Below the pieces are notes generated by a model that saw nothing but the letters and a program-made list of their open reading frames with translations, did no database searches and was not told the DNA's origin. 64,000 nt of DNA from Globisporangium splendens (Eukaryota; Oomycota; Peronosporomycetes; Pythiales; Pythiaceae). The first letter of the stretch is position 1. Each line of letters begins with the position of its first letter. Of this stretch, positions 28,252 to 39,270 are shown piece after piece. The stretch is from NCBI GenBank assembly GCA_006386115.1, contig VFIW01000013.1, forward strand, positions 310,001 to 374,000. The letters run 5' to 3'. The translations under genes were made by a program, and so were the position numbers.

Positions 28252-28260
28252 GCTCATTTC
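28252..28260 (+). promoter_or_regulatory. Initiator of ligase gene 4
   Basis: GCTCATTTC matches the oomycete initiator; 75 nt before the ATG at 28335. The flanking element is weak here. Confidence 0.45.
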
Positions 28261-28334
28261 GTTAATACGAGCGCCGCAGAATCGCGTTCGCGCAGCCTCC
28301 GCTAGCACGCGCCAGCATTTTATTCACCGTGAAG

Positions 28335-30262
28335 ATGGTCTACGCGTCGCCGTATGGGAACGTCCCGATCCCCGAGGACAAGTCGATGTGGGACTTTGTC
28401 GAGCAGCACGGGAGCAGCGCGAATGCCGACGCGCCGGCGTTCATCTGCGGTCTCACGGCGCGTACTGTCACGTTCGCGCAGCTGCTCACGCGCGCCAAGC
28501 TGCTCGTCGCGGGTTTGCATAAGAACGGCATCCGAAAGGGCGACGTATGGATATTGGCGGGCTTAGAAAGACATATGCATGCATTGTGTGCTCATGTAAT
28601 GTGTCTTGTGCCTACGTAGGTCGTAATTCTGCACTCGTTCAACTGCGTCGAGTACCCGATCGTGTTCTTTGCGCTCAACCGTCTCGGCGCGATCTGCTCG
28701 CCGTCGTCGCCGCTGTTTACTGCGCAGGAGCTGAGTGATCAGATGGAGCTCTCCAAGGTAAGGTCTGGCGACGCTTGCATCGAATTGTTCAGGTGGAAGG
28801 CAAGACTCATGGCGTTTGCATCCTCTTTGCGTTAGGCAAAAGCCATTATCTCGCACAAGGCACTCGCTCAGGTCGCAGTCGACGCTGCGAAACGTTCGGG
28901 TATCCACGAGAGCAACGTGTACACCATGGCAGACGCGCCGGGATCGCTGCCAATACAATCTGTCGAGTACGTTTGCTTTTCGGACACCATATGCACTATT
29001 TTGTTGCTCTTTCGTACCAATTCACTCGCGTGCTGCTGTACGAATTCCACAGGCAACTGATTGCAAAGAACCTGGCATTTCCAGCATTGCCCCGAATCAG
29101 TCCGCACGACGTGGTCACGCTCCCGTTTTCCAGTGGCACGACCGCACGTCCAAAGGTTTGAGAGCATGCTCAGCATTTTGTTTTGTGTCTAATGTGGTGG
29201 GAACTCATTGCATAAATCTCTGGATTGTTCTATTAGGGAGTCGAATTGACTGCACGCGCTATGTTGGCGATCGCGATTGATTTTAGTTACTTGGACCGAC
29301 CTGGTCCCCTTTCCTTGGGGCTGCTGCCATTTTTCCACATCATGGCGACGATGCTCTTCCACTCCTGCGTGTACAAAGGCAAAGCGCTTGTTGTGCTGCC
29401 GCGGTTTGATCCCGAGACGTTTTTGCAAGTCGTCGAGAAGTACAAGTTGGAGAAACTCATCATCGCGCCGCCTGTGGCGCTGTTCTTGGCGCAGCACCCG
29501 ATGGTCGCCAAGTATGATTTGTCCCACGTGAAGCAAATGGGGTGTGGTGGCGCACCGCTGGGCATCGAAGTCGAAAGAATGGCAGAGAAACGAATGAATG
29601 CGACCGTGTTACAAGGGTTTGGCATGACTGAACTTGCAGGCGCGACGACGTACTCGACAACGGAGTCCAAGCGCGTCGGATCCGCCGGGAAGTTGCTGCC
29701 AAACGCACTGCTCAAGGTGAAATCCCTCACGACCGGTGCTGAATTACCACCGAACGAGGTCGGAGAGCTTTTGTTTCACACGCCGCAGCTCATGCGCGGA
29801 TACTTTAATAACCCTGAGGCGACGAACGCTGCATTTGATGAAGACGGGTTCCTACGTACTGGTGATATCGGATACATTGACGACGATGGTTTTGTGTTCA
29901 TCGTCGACCGCATCAAGGAGCTGATCAAGTACAAGGGCCACCAGGTCGCGCCTGCGGAGCTCGAGGATGTGCTGAACAACCACCCGAGCGTCGCAGATGC
30001 GTGCTGCGTACGTGGACTGGATTTGAAGACGGGTGAAGAGATCCCAAAGGCGTATGTGGTCCTAAAAGGAGGTGCGCCTTTAGTGACTGCCGAGGACATC
30101 ATGGCGTTCGTGCAGACCAAAGTGGCGCCGTACAAGTTTGTGCGTGAACTTGAGTTCACTGATGCGATCCCCAAGAGCGTCTCGGGCAAGATCCTGCGCC
30201 GCGAGCTGCAGGTCAAGGAGAACGAGAAGATCGCCGCAGCTAAGTTGCAGAGCCGCCTCTAG
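28335..30262 (+). CDS. 4-coumarate-CoA ligase-like protein 4 (PTS1 SRL)
   Basis: Exons 28335-28544, 28620-28757, 28836-28966, 29053-29155 and 29237-30262 join to 535 residues. The ATG at 28335 (MVYASPYGNVPIP) is used; the frame opens two codons earlier with GTG. Introns are GT-AG, the last with a weak donor GTTTGA. Motifs LPFSSGTTARPKGVE, FGMTELAG, TGDIGYIDDDGF, IKELIKYKGHQVAPAELE and PKSVSGKILRREL are intact. C-terminus LQSRL is a peroxisomal PTS1. Closest by eye to gene 3, so a tandem duplicate. Same general reaction as the other ligases; substrate unresolved. Confidence 0.87.
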
Positions 30263-31075
30263 TGGAAGCAGCAGTTGCGCTGATGTCGTAGGGGTCGTCA
30301 ACATGGAATTGAATTGCTCGATAAAAGGATGGAAATAGGGAATCGATCGCACACTTTTAGAAATTGCGCTTCGAGTTCTAATCGGACAACGCTGGAACAA
30401 CTTGCAAAATAATCCGATGTTCTTACTCCATCTTCTGGTGGTTATTTGGTCCATTGTTGCCTTTTTAAGAAATGACAAGATGCTGGAACACGAAGGAGGT
30501 TCAGAGGGGTATCACCACCACCACGTGCAAATGCATCAATAAAGTATATGGTGAGGGACATTCACAAAGTGCGGAGATGCATAATGATGCAGCGGGCGTT
30601 CGAGTGGTGCCAGAACACTCGTTTGCACGCATGTAAGTGGTCTGCAACTGGAGTCATCGCACGGAGTTCACCTTTCTTTACGGGACTTCAATGTCTCCTG
30701 TGATCTAAATGCTTACGGAACATCCATGAAACTTTTATTTACTGCACATCCGTATTTTACACCAAACCGTTGAGTAAACCCTTTTCTCGTGTTCAACTTT
30801 CAACTTGAAGCAGACGATGTCTATCAGCCATAAAAGGGCCATGATAGCCCTTTCTGCCTTTCCATTGGCTGAAAACACGACCTCACGCAATCTTTTGCGT
30901 CAATCAGAGGAAAAGTGTTGAGACCGCCAAACGGTTTAACGGGAGCGTTGAGGTCCCATGCCCATCATCTCGCCAGAAACGCCAATGCACAAACAACTGC
31001 ATCTGCTGTGTTTGACAGCAGCTCATTTGCGGATTTGCTGTCCCAGTCGCCAAGCAGTAGCCCCCGTCTCGCGCC
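30263..31075. other. Intergenic between ligase genes 4 and 5
   Basis: About 810 bp, AT-rich, no supported gene. Contains scattered short palindromes (for example ACGCAA/TTGCGT near 30884) and the promoter of gene 5 at its right end. Confidence 0.4.
31021..31037 (+). promoter_or_regulatory. Inr/FPR core promoter of ligase gene 5
   Basis: GCTCATTTGCGGATTTG: initiator GCTCATTT with a GATTT flanking element, 55 nt before the ATG at 31076. Confidence 0.55.
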
Positions 31076-32922
31076 ATGATCTACACGTCGCCGTACCCGG
31101 ACTTCCCGATCCCGCAGGACGAGGTCGTGTACACGCACATCGAGAAGAACGCGCGCGCGGTCCCGAACAAGGCGGCGTTCATCTGCGGGCTCTCCAAGCG
31201 CGAGATCACGTTCGCGCAGCTCTTCGAGCAGAGCCAGAAGATCGTCGCGGGTCTGCACGCCAACGGCATCAAGCGAGGCGATGTAAGTAGTGCGCTTGGC
31301 GTTTGTCTGTCTCTATCTGGTTGATTGCGGTCGCTAATGAGCTGTGCATTAATTGTGTTTGCTTGTTTGTTCAGGTCGTGGTCGTGCACTCGTTCAACTG
31401 CATTGAGTACCCAGTCGTGTTCTTTGCGCTGAACCGTCTCGGCGCGATCTGCTCACCGACGTCGCCGATGTTCAACCCGAAGGAACTCGCCGACCAGATC
31501 GAGCTTGGCAAGGTCCGCTCCACTGTCATGAAGGTCTTTTTGAACCAACAGTTCACGTGACTGATGTTTCTCAAATTACTCTCGTTGCATAGGCCAAAGC
31601 CGTGATTGTGCACAAGATGCTCGCACCTGTTGGCATTGGCGCTGCGAAGATCGCGGGGATCCCTGCCAACCAGGTGTACTCGTTTGCACCAGGACCTGGA
31701 TCCGTGCCAATTGAATCGATCGAGTACGTCTTCTGCGCACAGACTTCCATTAAGCTGACCCTTGCCCACTAATCGCTGTTGCGATTTGCTTCTTTGTAGA
31801 GACATCATCGCCAAGAACTTGCCGTTCCCTGCCGACTTGCCGTCAATTGAGCCAAGCGATGTGGTCACACTGCCGTTCTCGAGTGGTACGACTGGCCGAC
31901 CCAAGGGCGTCGAGCTCACCGGTCGCGCGCTGCTCGCGTGCGCCATGAACACGGCGTCGCTCGAGGAAGACGTGCCATACGTGCTGGGCATGCTGCCGTT
32001 CTTCCACATCATGGCGACGATGGTCTTCCACGTCACTGTGTACAAGGGTATCACAGTGGTCGTGCTGCCAAAGTTTGAGCCTGAAGACTTTTTGCGCGTC
32101 GTGCAGGACTACAAGATCGCCAAGCTCGCGCTCGCGCCTCCACTCTTGCTGTTCCTGGCCAAACACCCGATCGTCGACAAGTACGATCTGTCGCACGTCG
32201 AGGTCTTGTCCTCGGGTGGCGCACCACTTGGCGTCGAACTCGAAAGACTGGTGTCTAAGCGCTTGAACGCGAAAGTCTACCAAGGCTACGGCATGACAGA
32301 GTTCTCGGCCACGGTCTGCTACTGCACGCCAGAGTACGCGCGCGCAGGCTCCGTCGGACGCTTGATTCCGAACACAGTGATGAAGGTCAAGTCGCTGACG
32401 ACCGACGAGGACTTGGGTCCAAACCAAACGGGCGAACTGCTCTTCCGCACCCCTCAGATGATGAAAGGGTACTTCAACAACCCGGAGGCCAACGCCGTGA
32501 CGTTCACGAAGGACGGGTTCCTTCGCACAGGCGATATTGGGTACATTGACGAAGATGGCTACATCTTCATCGTGGACCGCGTCAAGGAGCTCATCAAGTA
32601 CAAGGGTCACCAGGTTGCGCCTGCGGAGCTCGAAGATGTGCTGAACAACCACCCAGACATCGAGGACTCGTGCTGCGTGCGTGGTCAGGAGCGCGAGACA
32701 GGGGAAGAGATCCCCAAGGCGTACGTCGTGGTCAAAGCCGGCTCGAAGCTGACTGAAAAGGATGTGATCGACTATGTGGCTTCGAAGGTCGCGTTTTTCA
32801 AGAAAGTGCGCGACGTTGAGTTCATCGACGTGATCCCAAAGAGCTTGTCGGGCAAGATCCTGCGTCGCGAACTGCAAGTCAAAGAGAACGAAAAGATCAA
32901 GGCGCAACAAAGTCGCTTGTAG
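31076..32922 (+). CDS. 4-coumarate-CoA ligase-like protein 5 (PTS1 SRL, intron 4 absent)
   Basis: Exons 31076-31282, 31375-31512, 31593-31723 and 31800-32922 join to 532 residues. The fourth intron of genes 2-4 is missing: LPFSSGTTGRPKGVEL is encoded without interruption, as in gene 6. The intron 2 donor is GTCCGC, unusual but in the conserved position. AMP-binding, YGMTEFSA, TGDIGYIDEDGYIFIVDR and PKSLSGKILRREL motifs are intact; C-terminus QQSRL is PTS1. Together with gene 6 it forms a distinct subtype in an inverted arrangement around F-box/LRR gene F3. Expected to form acyl-CoA in peroxisomes. Confidence 0.87.
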
Positions 32923-33134
32923 ATTTGGTGGCGTTATTGTGAGTAAAAGGCTGAACTTGAAGGTCGTCCACAAGTCAATAAAGTTTTGAATTTGGTGTAG
33001 TAACCTGCTGTACCATGAGCTCGCGAAATAAGCAACAGGGCATGTTGGAAGTTGTTTCTCATTATGATAAGTTGGTAATGGGAAAGCTACGGTAGCTTCT
33101 CCAGGTCCACCCAAAGAAGGATATTGATACAAAA

Positions 33135-33305
33135 TTACTTCTTGCCTCCCTTCTTGCTGCCCTTGGTGGCCGCTGCTGGCGCTTCCTTCGTCACTGGTTG
33201 TGGCTGCTGCTTCTTTGGTTGTTGCTTGGGCTCTTGAGGAGCAGCCTTCTTCTCTGGCATTGGCTTGGTCTGCTCTTGCTGCTTAGCGTTGTTCTTGCGG
33301 CCCAT
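33135..33305 (-). CDS. Tiny Lys/Gln/Pro/Ala-rich protein, copy 4
   Basis: 56 residues on the minus strand from the ATG at 33305 (MGRKNNAKQQEQTKPMPEKK) to GSKKGGKK. Identical by eye to the copy at 39271 in the other arm of inverted repeat 2. Same single-exon layout and 61 nt promoter spacing (33349-33366). Tail to tail with ligase gene 5 (212 bp between stops). Family function unknown; see the copy at 17132 for the general description of composition. Confidence 0.72.
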   Translation of the reverse strand: MGRKNNAKQQEQTKPMPEKKAAPQEPKQQPKKQQPQPVTKEAPAAATKGSKKGGKK

Positions 33306-33964
33306 GATGCTTGCGTGGAGCTCTTCACGTCTTGGTGCGGTGACTTGAAAGTAAATGCGAAAGTGACTGAAAGAGCTACAAGAGCCCAACAAGGAAGAGC
33401 CTCGGTCAGCGGAGAAGAAAACCCGTTCAACCACGAATCGTAGCCAACCAACACAGGGAGATAGGCGAGACTTGTGCAACGGCCAGCACGCTCTCATGTA
33501 TCCAAGCTGAGGCTAAATTTGACTCGTATGCTTCCTTCATCGCATGCTAAAAGACGTACCCACGTGCATGCGAAAGTTTCGCAATCGGGGTGCACGAGAT
33601 GCAGATAAGATTGGCAGATTCACACATTGGTGCGGTGTGTCTAGACCAAAAGGGTGAAACTATGCCTCACAGATACGCTGACGTGGTTTAGTTTGCGAAT
33701 AACAGTATTTATGAAACCTGGTATTGTTTGCAAGGAGTAGATCAACTTGAAGTATCGTGTTGGCCATGGATTTGGCCATTTGACACATAGTGTAGACATC
33801 ACCGTCGCACAGAACTGCAGTTACAAATCAGCTTTCAAAACAAAACAAGTGCCTTGGCGCATGCGTTTGTTTCTATTGTGTTAACATCTCTATTGATAGT
33901 GTTGGTGGACCGTGTGCATTTCTGTCGACTGAGAGAAGGCAAAGGGGTTCTTGTCCATGGCCAG
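33306..33964. other. Intergenic segment inside inverted repeat 2, left arm
   Basis: 659 bp between tiny genes, no other gene. Duplicated at 38612-39270. Confidence 0.6.
33349..33366 (-). promoter_or_regulatory. Inr/FPR core promoter of tiny gene at 33135-33305
   Basis: Minus strand TCACTTTCGCATTTACTT; initiator plus a perfect CATTT flanking element; 61 nt before the ATG. Mirrored at 39210-39227. Confidence 0.65.
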
Positions 33965-34126
33965 CTACTTTTTGCCTCCCTTCTTGCTGCCCTTTGTGGC
34001 CGCTGCTGGTGCCTCCTTCGCTGTGGGCTGTGGCTGTTGCTTCTTGGGCTCCGGTGCTGGCGCGGTCTTCTTTTCTGGCATTGGCTTGGCCTGTTCTTGT
34101 TGCTTGGCGTTGTTCTTGCGGACCAT
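33965..34126 (-). CDS. Tiny Lys/Gln/Pro/Ala-rich protein, copy 5
   Basis: 53 residues from the ATG at 34126 (MVRKNNAKQQEQAKPMPEKK) to GSKKGGKK. Identical to the copy at 38450. Upstream of its ATG the two arms stop matching, so the promoters of the two copies differ in sequence (TCACTTCCACATTTGATC here). Lies upstream of and in the same direction as copy 4. Function unknown. Confidence 0.72.
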   Translation of the reverse strand: MVRKNNAKQQEQAKPMPEKKTAPAPEPKKQQPQPTAKEAPAAATKGSKKGGKK

Positions 34127-34160
34127 CGTTGCTTGCTTTGGCGAGGTGATTTTAGCGCTT

Positions 34161-34180
34161 GAGATCAAATGTGGAAGTGA
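34161..34180 (-). promoter_or_regulatory. Inr/FPR core promoter of tiny gene at 33965-34126
   Basis: Minus strand TCACTTCCACATTTGATCTC, 54 nt before the ATG. Very close to the 17071 promoter. Confidence 0.6.
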
Positions 34181-34531
34181 ATGCCTTTGAAGTTGGATCT
34201 CTAGCTTTTTCAAATACTAGGTAGCCAAGAGACCATGATGCAGATATGGATATCTGGCCGCATTTGCCTTGGAAGGGTTGACGGAATCCGTTTCGTTTCT
34301 CGCTCACACAGCGCATTCAAGAAGGTATCCTCCATCTCTACTGCGCCAAATTGAGAAGAAATATTTCTTTGGGAAGTTCCTGTCTGGCGGTTGTCGTTTC
34401 AGGTCTCTCTCTGTCTTGCTCTCCTGTGTGCGCCTCAACATCTCTTGGGGTTCTTTTCGTCCCCAGTAGCATCACTCCTATATCTTCTTTATTTGATCTC
34501 AAGTCAAAAGTCCCCCAATCAAGTCAGCACC
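34181..34531. other. Intergenic upstream of tiny gene copy 6
   Basis: About 350 bp. A variant promoter (TCACTCCTATATC ... ATTTGATCTC, 34472-34500) lies before the next tiny gene. Confidence 0.4.
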
Positions 34532-34726
34532 ATGGATCGCAAGAGCAACGCCAAGCAGCAGGAACACTCCAAGCCAGTGCCTGAGAAGAAGATCGCGACA
34601 CCAGCACCCAAGCAGCAAATGCAACCAGCAGCAAAAGGAGCTCAGGGCGGCAAGAGCGAAGTAAAGAATGCTCTCCGCTCTCAGATCTGGTGGGTGTGCG
34701 TGTATTTCAGTATCAGCAGCCTCTGA
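34532..34726 (+). CDS. Tiny-gene family copy 6 with altered C-terminus
   Basis: 64 codons. The first 45 follow the family (MDRKSNAKQQEHSKPVPEKK ... QPAAKGAQGGKS). The normal GGKKGGKK-stop end is replaced: where the family has AAGAAG-TAA, this copy reads AGC GAA GTA AAG and runs on for about 20 unrelated residues (NALRSQIWWVCVYFSISSL) to a later stop. Either a one-base shift destroyed the stop and made a longer hydrophobic tail, or GTAAAG is used as an intron donor. It keeps a promoter-like ATTTGATCTC element upstream. Probably a decaying copy. Confidence 0.5.
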   Translation: MDRKSNAKQQEHSKPVPEKKIATPAPKQQMQPAAKGAQGGKSEVKNALRSQIWWVCVYFSISSL

Positions 34727-35399
34727 GACGCCATAGCAAACCTATTTGGAACGTGGCCATCCGACCCCGTCCTCTCAACACAAGCAAAATATAGGAACCC
34801 CATCAAGCATCTATATACCCGCTCCGTGTCATGCGAGTATATCGGATTGCCATCGTATCGCAAAAATCATTAATCATTTCCAGGTCGCCTGAACCCCATT
34901 AAAATGGCTGCATGAGAGATGCTTGCCTGCAGCTTTCTGAAACGTGTGTGTAATAACCTCTGACTATGAAAGGTTTCATGTAAGCTGGCCGCTGTTCTAA
35001 AGTCAAGACTTCGCAGCACGGAGCTGAAGCAATCGATTTGAGCAGCTCACATGAACGCCAGTCGCAAAGTGCAGCCACGAAACTCAAGCACATCATTTTG
35101 AATCCTTGGTCTTCCAGTAATCCTGCCATCATCATCGTCGCGAAAACAGCCAGGTCCCTCTCATAACAAGTATCAGCACTATTAAACTACGATTACCGCT
35201 CATTCTCAGGCATTTCGCACAATCAACAGCCGTAAACACTGTGAAATGGGAAGGTACTTTTGGCTGTGCACGGGTTTTTAGAATTAACCGTCTGTCCACT
35301 GCTGTGCGCTTTATCCGGATCCCCTTCCTCCCGTTCATTGTTTTGTTTTTTGCTTTTTGCTTTTTTTGCTTTTTTTCAACTTATCACAGCTGGAGAGTC
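34727..35399. other. Intergenic upstream of F3
   Basis: About 670 bp, no gene seen. A pyrimidine-rich run (GCTTTTTTTCAACTT) ends shortly before the F3 ATG. The frame is open back to 35241 but that extension looks non-coding (Phe-rich). Confidence 0.4.
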
Positions 35400-37487
35400 A
35401 TGGGCAAAGCGCAGCGCAAGCGCAAGGCGCCGCCGCCCTCTTCCTCCTCCGCCCCTGCGTCCAAGCAGCAGCCGCGCGACGCCAAGTACGCCATCGCGGC
35501 CATCACAGACCCGCCCAGCCCCGTCGTCAGCACCAAGGAATCGTTCTCCCACGAGCGCCAGCCGATTCAAAGAGCTCCAAATGAGCCGCTCGACGTGCCT
35601 GCCGCGTTTGACCTGCACGAGCTGCCGCGATCCGTGCTCGAGCTCGTGTTCTCGTTCGCGGTCAAGGACCTGAGCCTCAAGATCCGGCCGAGCCGGTGCA
35701 AGGGCTGGAAGCGCGTGCATCGCCCGAAAGTGGCCATCGACGCGCTCAGCGAGTGGCGCGCCGTGTGCAAGTACTGGCACGAGTGCATCGGCGAGATCGT
35801 GACGCAGTTCAAGCAGCGACGGCTCAAGATCAACTTTTCGTACAAGAACCACGCGCAGGTCCAGGAAAGCGTCTCGCAGATCGTGCTGCGCGGCGAGAAG
35901 CTCGTGGACCTCCGCGTCGCGCTCTACGGGTATTACGACGTGCGCCACGGGCTTGACGCCGCGAGCTGCATTGCGTGGGAGGATATCCTGCGCCATTGCC
36001 CGAATCTGCAGCGTCTTGACCTCTCGGAGATGGCGTTCCTCACGAGAATGCACATGGCGAAACTTGTGCAGGCAGCATCCGAGCACTGCCTCAAGCTGCA
36101 GGCGCTGATCCTGCCGCTGCCACTCGCGTGGGACAAGTATGCGCGGTTTTACACGCGCGTACGCGAGGACGAAGACGCGTTTTCGCCCGACGACGAGATC
36201 TTTGTGTCTCATCTAGAGACGGCGCTGGCGCGATGGTTTACTCGAGGCAGGCACTCTGGGCTGCGGCAACTCACCACGGCGCACTCGATCTGGACCTCGA
36301 ACGCGTTTGTGTCGGCATTGGCGAACTACTGCCCCAAAATCGAGGTACTTGATGGCTGGAAGCTGACGTATCTATGCGATGGATGGTCGCCGATTACGTG
36401 CGACGAAGAATGGAAAGTGGCGCTGGACCGCTGGGAGCTATTTTGTCAGCGCTGCGTGAACCTGCGCGAGTTCAACTGGGCCGTGGTGCCGTTCACCGAC
36501 GAGTTTTTTCGACCGTTTGGTGCGACTCCAAAGGTGCTGCTCTCAGATCTCCTCATGGACTTTTCCGATTCTCTGGACGACGACGCCAGTAGCGACGAAG
36601 AAGACCGACCACCACGGCAGCCTCCTCGTGGCGTACATGAATTACCAGCAACAGCAACTGCAGCAGCAAATGTACGAACCAGTCGACCCCGGACACCCAA
36701 TAGCTACTTTGACATATCAAAGCCGTACACTTCCGAGGGGTTATGCGCACTGCTGCGCGGTTTGCCGTTCCTCACGCGGTTTAAGGTGTACCTCCACCCG
36801 CGTACCCGGATCGACCTGAACGTGTTCGACGACCGCTTTCTCAACCAGTTGGCGCAATCAACGCCATATTTGGAGAAGCTGAGTATCGTCGAACCTGGCC
36901 AGTACGAAGGCACCGACGCAATCGGCACCATCACTGAGAAGGGATTGACAGCACTTGCGGGCATGCCGTCGCTCTCGGATGTGGCTCTCACGGCGCTGAA
37001 GGAAGTGTCCGCGGATGGAATCCTCGCGTTTGTGCGGAACCGCGCCGCGTCAGTAAGACAGCGGAACATCAAGATCGGTGTCATGAAAGGTATCGGCATT
37101 TGTATTATAGATATCCTGAAAGCACTGGCAAAAGCCGAGCCGCGCTCGTTTGAAGGCAGATCCTTTGCGGTCGTGATCGAGAATCAGGGGCTGTATCGCG
37201 GATGCGTCGCAGACTCCTCGCTGTCGACGAAGCGCGTGGAAGACAAGCTGCATTCGCTTCGCACGCTTTTAGAGAAGTTGCACCCGACGCTGCGGTGTCA
37301 ACTGACGTTGGAGAAAGAGAGAAACCCGTTGTTGCGGAAAGATTTGCCGTATCATATCGCGAAATTTGCCATTTTCAGCACGAACTGGAAATTCCCCAGC
37401 GAATTCGGCAGCGGCACGTTTTACCGCGGTGATATTTCCTACGACCCGAAGGAAGCATTTGAGATGATTCTGAAGGTTGGAGCGTAG
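35400..37487 (+). CDS. F-box/LRR-like protein F3
   Basis: 695 residues from the ATG at 35400 (MGKAQRKRKAPPPSSSS); the in-frame extension to 35241 has a Phe-rich translation of a T-rich leader and is rejected. A basic, low-complexity N-terminus (possible nuclear signal) precedes an F-box-like region LPRSVLELVFSFAVKD ... WRAVCKYWHECIGE. The family blocks CPNLQRLDLSEMAFLT, QALILPLP, YCPKIEVLDGWKLTY and LREFNWAVVPFTDEFFRPF (about residue 356) follow. An Asp/Glu-rich and Gln-rich insert (DDDASSDEEDRPPRQPP, then a short Gln run) lies around residues 385-430. The gene sits at the centre of inverted repeat 2 and of the mirrored ligase genes 5 and 6. Probable SCF-type adaptor. Confidence 0.82.
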   Translation: MGKAQRKRKAPPPSSSSAPASKQQPRDAKYAIAAITDPPSPVVSTKESFSHERQPIQRAPNEPLDVPAAFDLHELPRSVLELVFSFAVKDLSLKIRPSRCKGWKRVHRPKVAIDALSEWRAVCKYWHECIGEIVTQFKQRRLKINFSYKNHAQVQESVSQIVLRGEKLVDLRVALYGYYDVRHGLDAASCIAWEDILRHCPNLQRLDLSEMAFLTRMHMAKLVQAASEHCLKLQALILPLPLAWDKYARFYTRVREDEDAFSPDDEIFVSHLETALARWFTRGRHSGLRQLTTAHSIWTSNAFVSALANYCPKIEVLDGWKLTYLCDGWSPITCDEEWKVALDRWELFCQRCVNLREFNWAVVPFTDEFFRPFGATPKVLLSDLLMDFSDSLDDDASSDEEDRPPRQPPRGVHELPATATAAANVRTSRPRTPNSYFDISKPYTSEGLCALLRGLPFLTRFKVYLHPRTRIDLNVFDDRFLNQLAQSTPYLEKLSIVEPGQYEGTDAIGTITEKGLTALAGMPSLSDVALTALKEVSADGILAFVRNRAASVRQRNIKIGVMKGIGICIIDILKALAKAEPRSFEGRSFAVVIENQGLYRGCVADSSLSTKRVEDKLHSLRTLLEKLHPTLRCQLTLEKERNPLLRKDLPYHIAKFAIFSTNWKFPSEFGSGTFYRGDISYDPKEAFEMILKVGA

Positions 37488-38393
37488 AGATCCACGTCTT
37501 TTTAGTGCGTGTTTCTTTCTTTGCCGAGTGCGCCGTTGACTTCTGCTTAGAAGCTTCAGTGACTGGCTGACTGACTTTGACTCACAATTGCACGCTCGTC
37601 CCTCCCTGGACGTTGCATTAAGGGGCTGTAAGCATGTAGTATAGATTTCTCCGCGCACGAGCGAAGCAATGGGAAAAGCAAGTGATCAAAGTAATCGAAA
37701 AACGAAAAAAACTGGCGTCCGAGTCGTGCGCGTGACGGATTTAGAGAATAGAGGCATCATTTTGTAAAGTTAGATGCGTTGCCAGCAAAGCTGACTAGTA
37801 GGAGATCAGGAGACGAGAACACACCAAGCATCAGACTTTTGATTTTGCTTCTTATTACTTGTTCTCCGGCGCAGGAAATTATAAGGCAGGAGGTTTTGTT
37901 CTGTGTCTGGCCAGACTAGGTCCAACAGCCATGCTCGCAAGTGGTCCCAAATGCTTACCCCATCCGCGCGATCCACGCTACATTCAATGCCTTTCTAACC
38001 GATTGCCCATCGAGCTTCCTTTCAGCAACTCACACTCCTTACAAAAGCTGCACAATGCCACTCAATGGGATATCTTGTTCGCTTCGATGTAACACAATAT
38101 ACCTCACTCAAACACAAAACAGACACTGTCACTCAACAGCTCTCCAGATCATAATCCGAAACGACCTCACATCCCAACTTGAAGTCTGAGCTGCTTGGTT
38201 GTGTCATTTGCCTTCTGAATTCTGATTCGCGCCTAAATTGGAAGCTTAGGCTGAATGCGACGCAGCTGGCAGCTCAGCCGTTGCGGAAACCCGCCAATTT
38301 TAAAAGAGCTCAACCAACTCGCTTCATGCGATTGATTTAGCTGGTTGCCGACTCTTGGTCTAGCCTGGCGATATGTCGCTTTGTTGGAGCTGC
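37488..38393. other. Intergenic between F3 and right arm of inverted repeat 2
   Basis: About 900 bp with no supported gene, AT-rich. Only short chance ORFs. Confidence 0.45.
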
Positions 38394-38413
38394 TCACTTC
38401 AGCATTTGAACTC
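38394..38413 (+). promoter_or_regulatory. Inr/FPR core promoter of tiny gene at 38450
   Basis: TCACTTCAGCATTTGAACTC, initiator plus CATTT, 56 nt before the ATG. Related to but different from the promoter of its mirror copy. Confidence 0.6.
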
Positions 38414-38449
38414 GAGCACTCAAGTCAAGCCAACACTCCTCAGAGAACC

Positions 38450-38611
38450 ATGGTCCGCAAGAACAACGCCAAGCAACAAGAACAGGCCAAGCCAATGCCA
38501 GAAAAGAAGACCGCGCCAGCACCGGAGCCCAAGAAGCAACAGCCACAGCCCACAGCGAAGGAGGCACCAGCAGCGGCCACAAAGGGCAGCAAGAAGGGAG
38601 GCAAAAAGTAG
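38450..38611 (+). CDS. Tiny Lys/Gln/Pro/Ala-rich protein, copy 7
   Basis: 53 residues, identical to the copy at 33965-34126. Its ATG is the exact inner edge of the right arm of inverted repeat 2. Same direction as copy 8. Unknown function. Confidence 0.72.
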   Translation: MVRKNNAKQQEQAKPMPEKKTAPAPEPKKQQPQPTAKEAPAAATKGSKKGGKK

Positions 38612-39270
38612 CTGGCCATGGACAAGAACCCCTTTGCCTTCTCTCAGTCGACAGAAATGCACACGGTCCACCAACACTATCAATAGAGATGTTAACACAA
38701 TAGAAACAAACGCATGCGCCAAGGCACTTGTTTTGTTTTGAAAGCTGATTTGTAACTGCAGTTCTGTGCGACGGTGATGTCTACACTATGTGTCAAATGG
38801 CCAAATCCATGGCCAACACGATACTTCAAGTTGATCTACTCCTTGCAAACAATACCAGGTTTCATAAATACTGTTATTCGCAAACTAAACCACGTCAGCG
38901 TATCTGTGAGGCATAGTTTCACCCTTTTGGTCTAGACACACCGCACCAATGTGTGAATCTGCCAATCTTATCTGCATCTCGTGCACCCCGATTGCGAAAC
39001 TTTCGCATGCACGTGGGTACGTCTTTTAGCATGCGATGAAGGAAGCATACGAGTCAAATTTAGCCTCAGCTTGGATACATGAGAGCGTGCTGGCCGTTGC
39101 ACAAGTCTCGCCTATCTCCCTGTGTTGGTTGGCTACGATTCGTGGTTGAACGGGTTTTCTTCTCCGCTGACCGAGGCTCTTCCTTGTTGGGCTCTTGTAG
39201 CTCTTTCAGTCACTTTCGCATTTACTTTCAAGTCACCGCACCAAGACGTGAAGAGCTCCACGCAAGCATC
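38612..39270. other. Intergenic segment inside inverted repeat 2, right arm
   Basis: 659 bp, duplicate of 33306-33964; no other gene. Confidence 0.6.
39210..39227 (+). promoter_or_regulatory. Inr/FPR core promoter of tiny gene at 39271
   Basis: TCACTTTCGCATTTACTT, 61 nt before the ATG. Confidence 0.65.

Larger units (their letters stand above)
27860..28334. other. Intergenic between ligase genes 3 and 4, with hairpins
   Basis: About 475 bp. Three consecutive inverted repeats lie at 27997-28093. An initiator GCTCATTTC is at 28252-28260. Confidence 0.5.
33135..34126 (-). repeat. Inverted repeat 2, left arm (992 bp)
   Basis: Mirror of 38450-39441: position x pairs with 72576 minus x. The block starts exactly at the stop codon of one tiny gene (33135) and ends exactly at the ATG of another (34126). 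The 659 bp between the two genes is included and appears identical. Flanks on both sides are unrelated or diverged. Confidence 0.9.

Noticed and set aside
35241..35399. N-terminal extension of F3
   Set aside because: Phe-rich translation of a T-rich leader; paralogues have nothing comparable and the ATG at 35400 fits a normal start.
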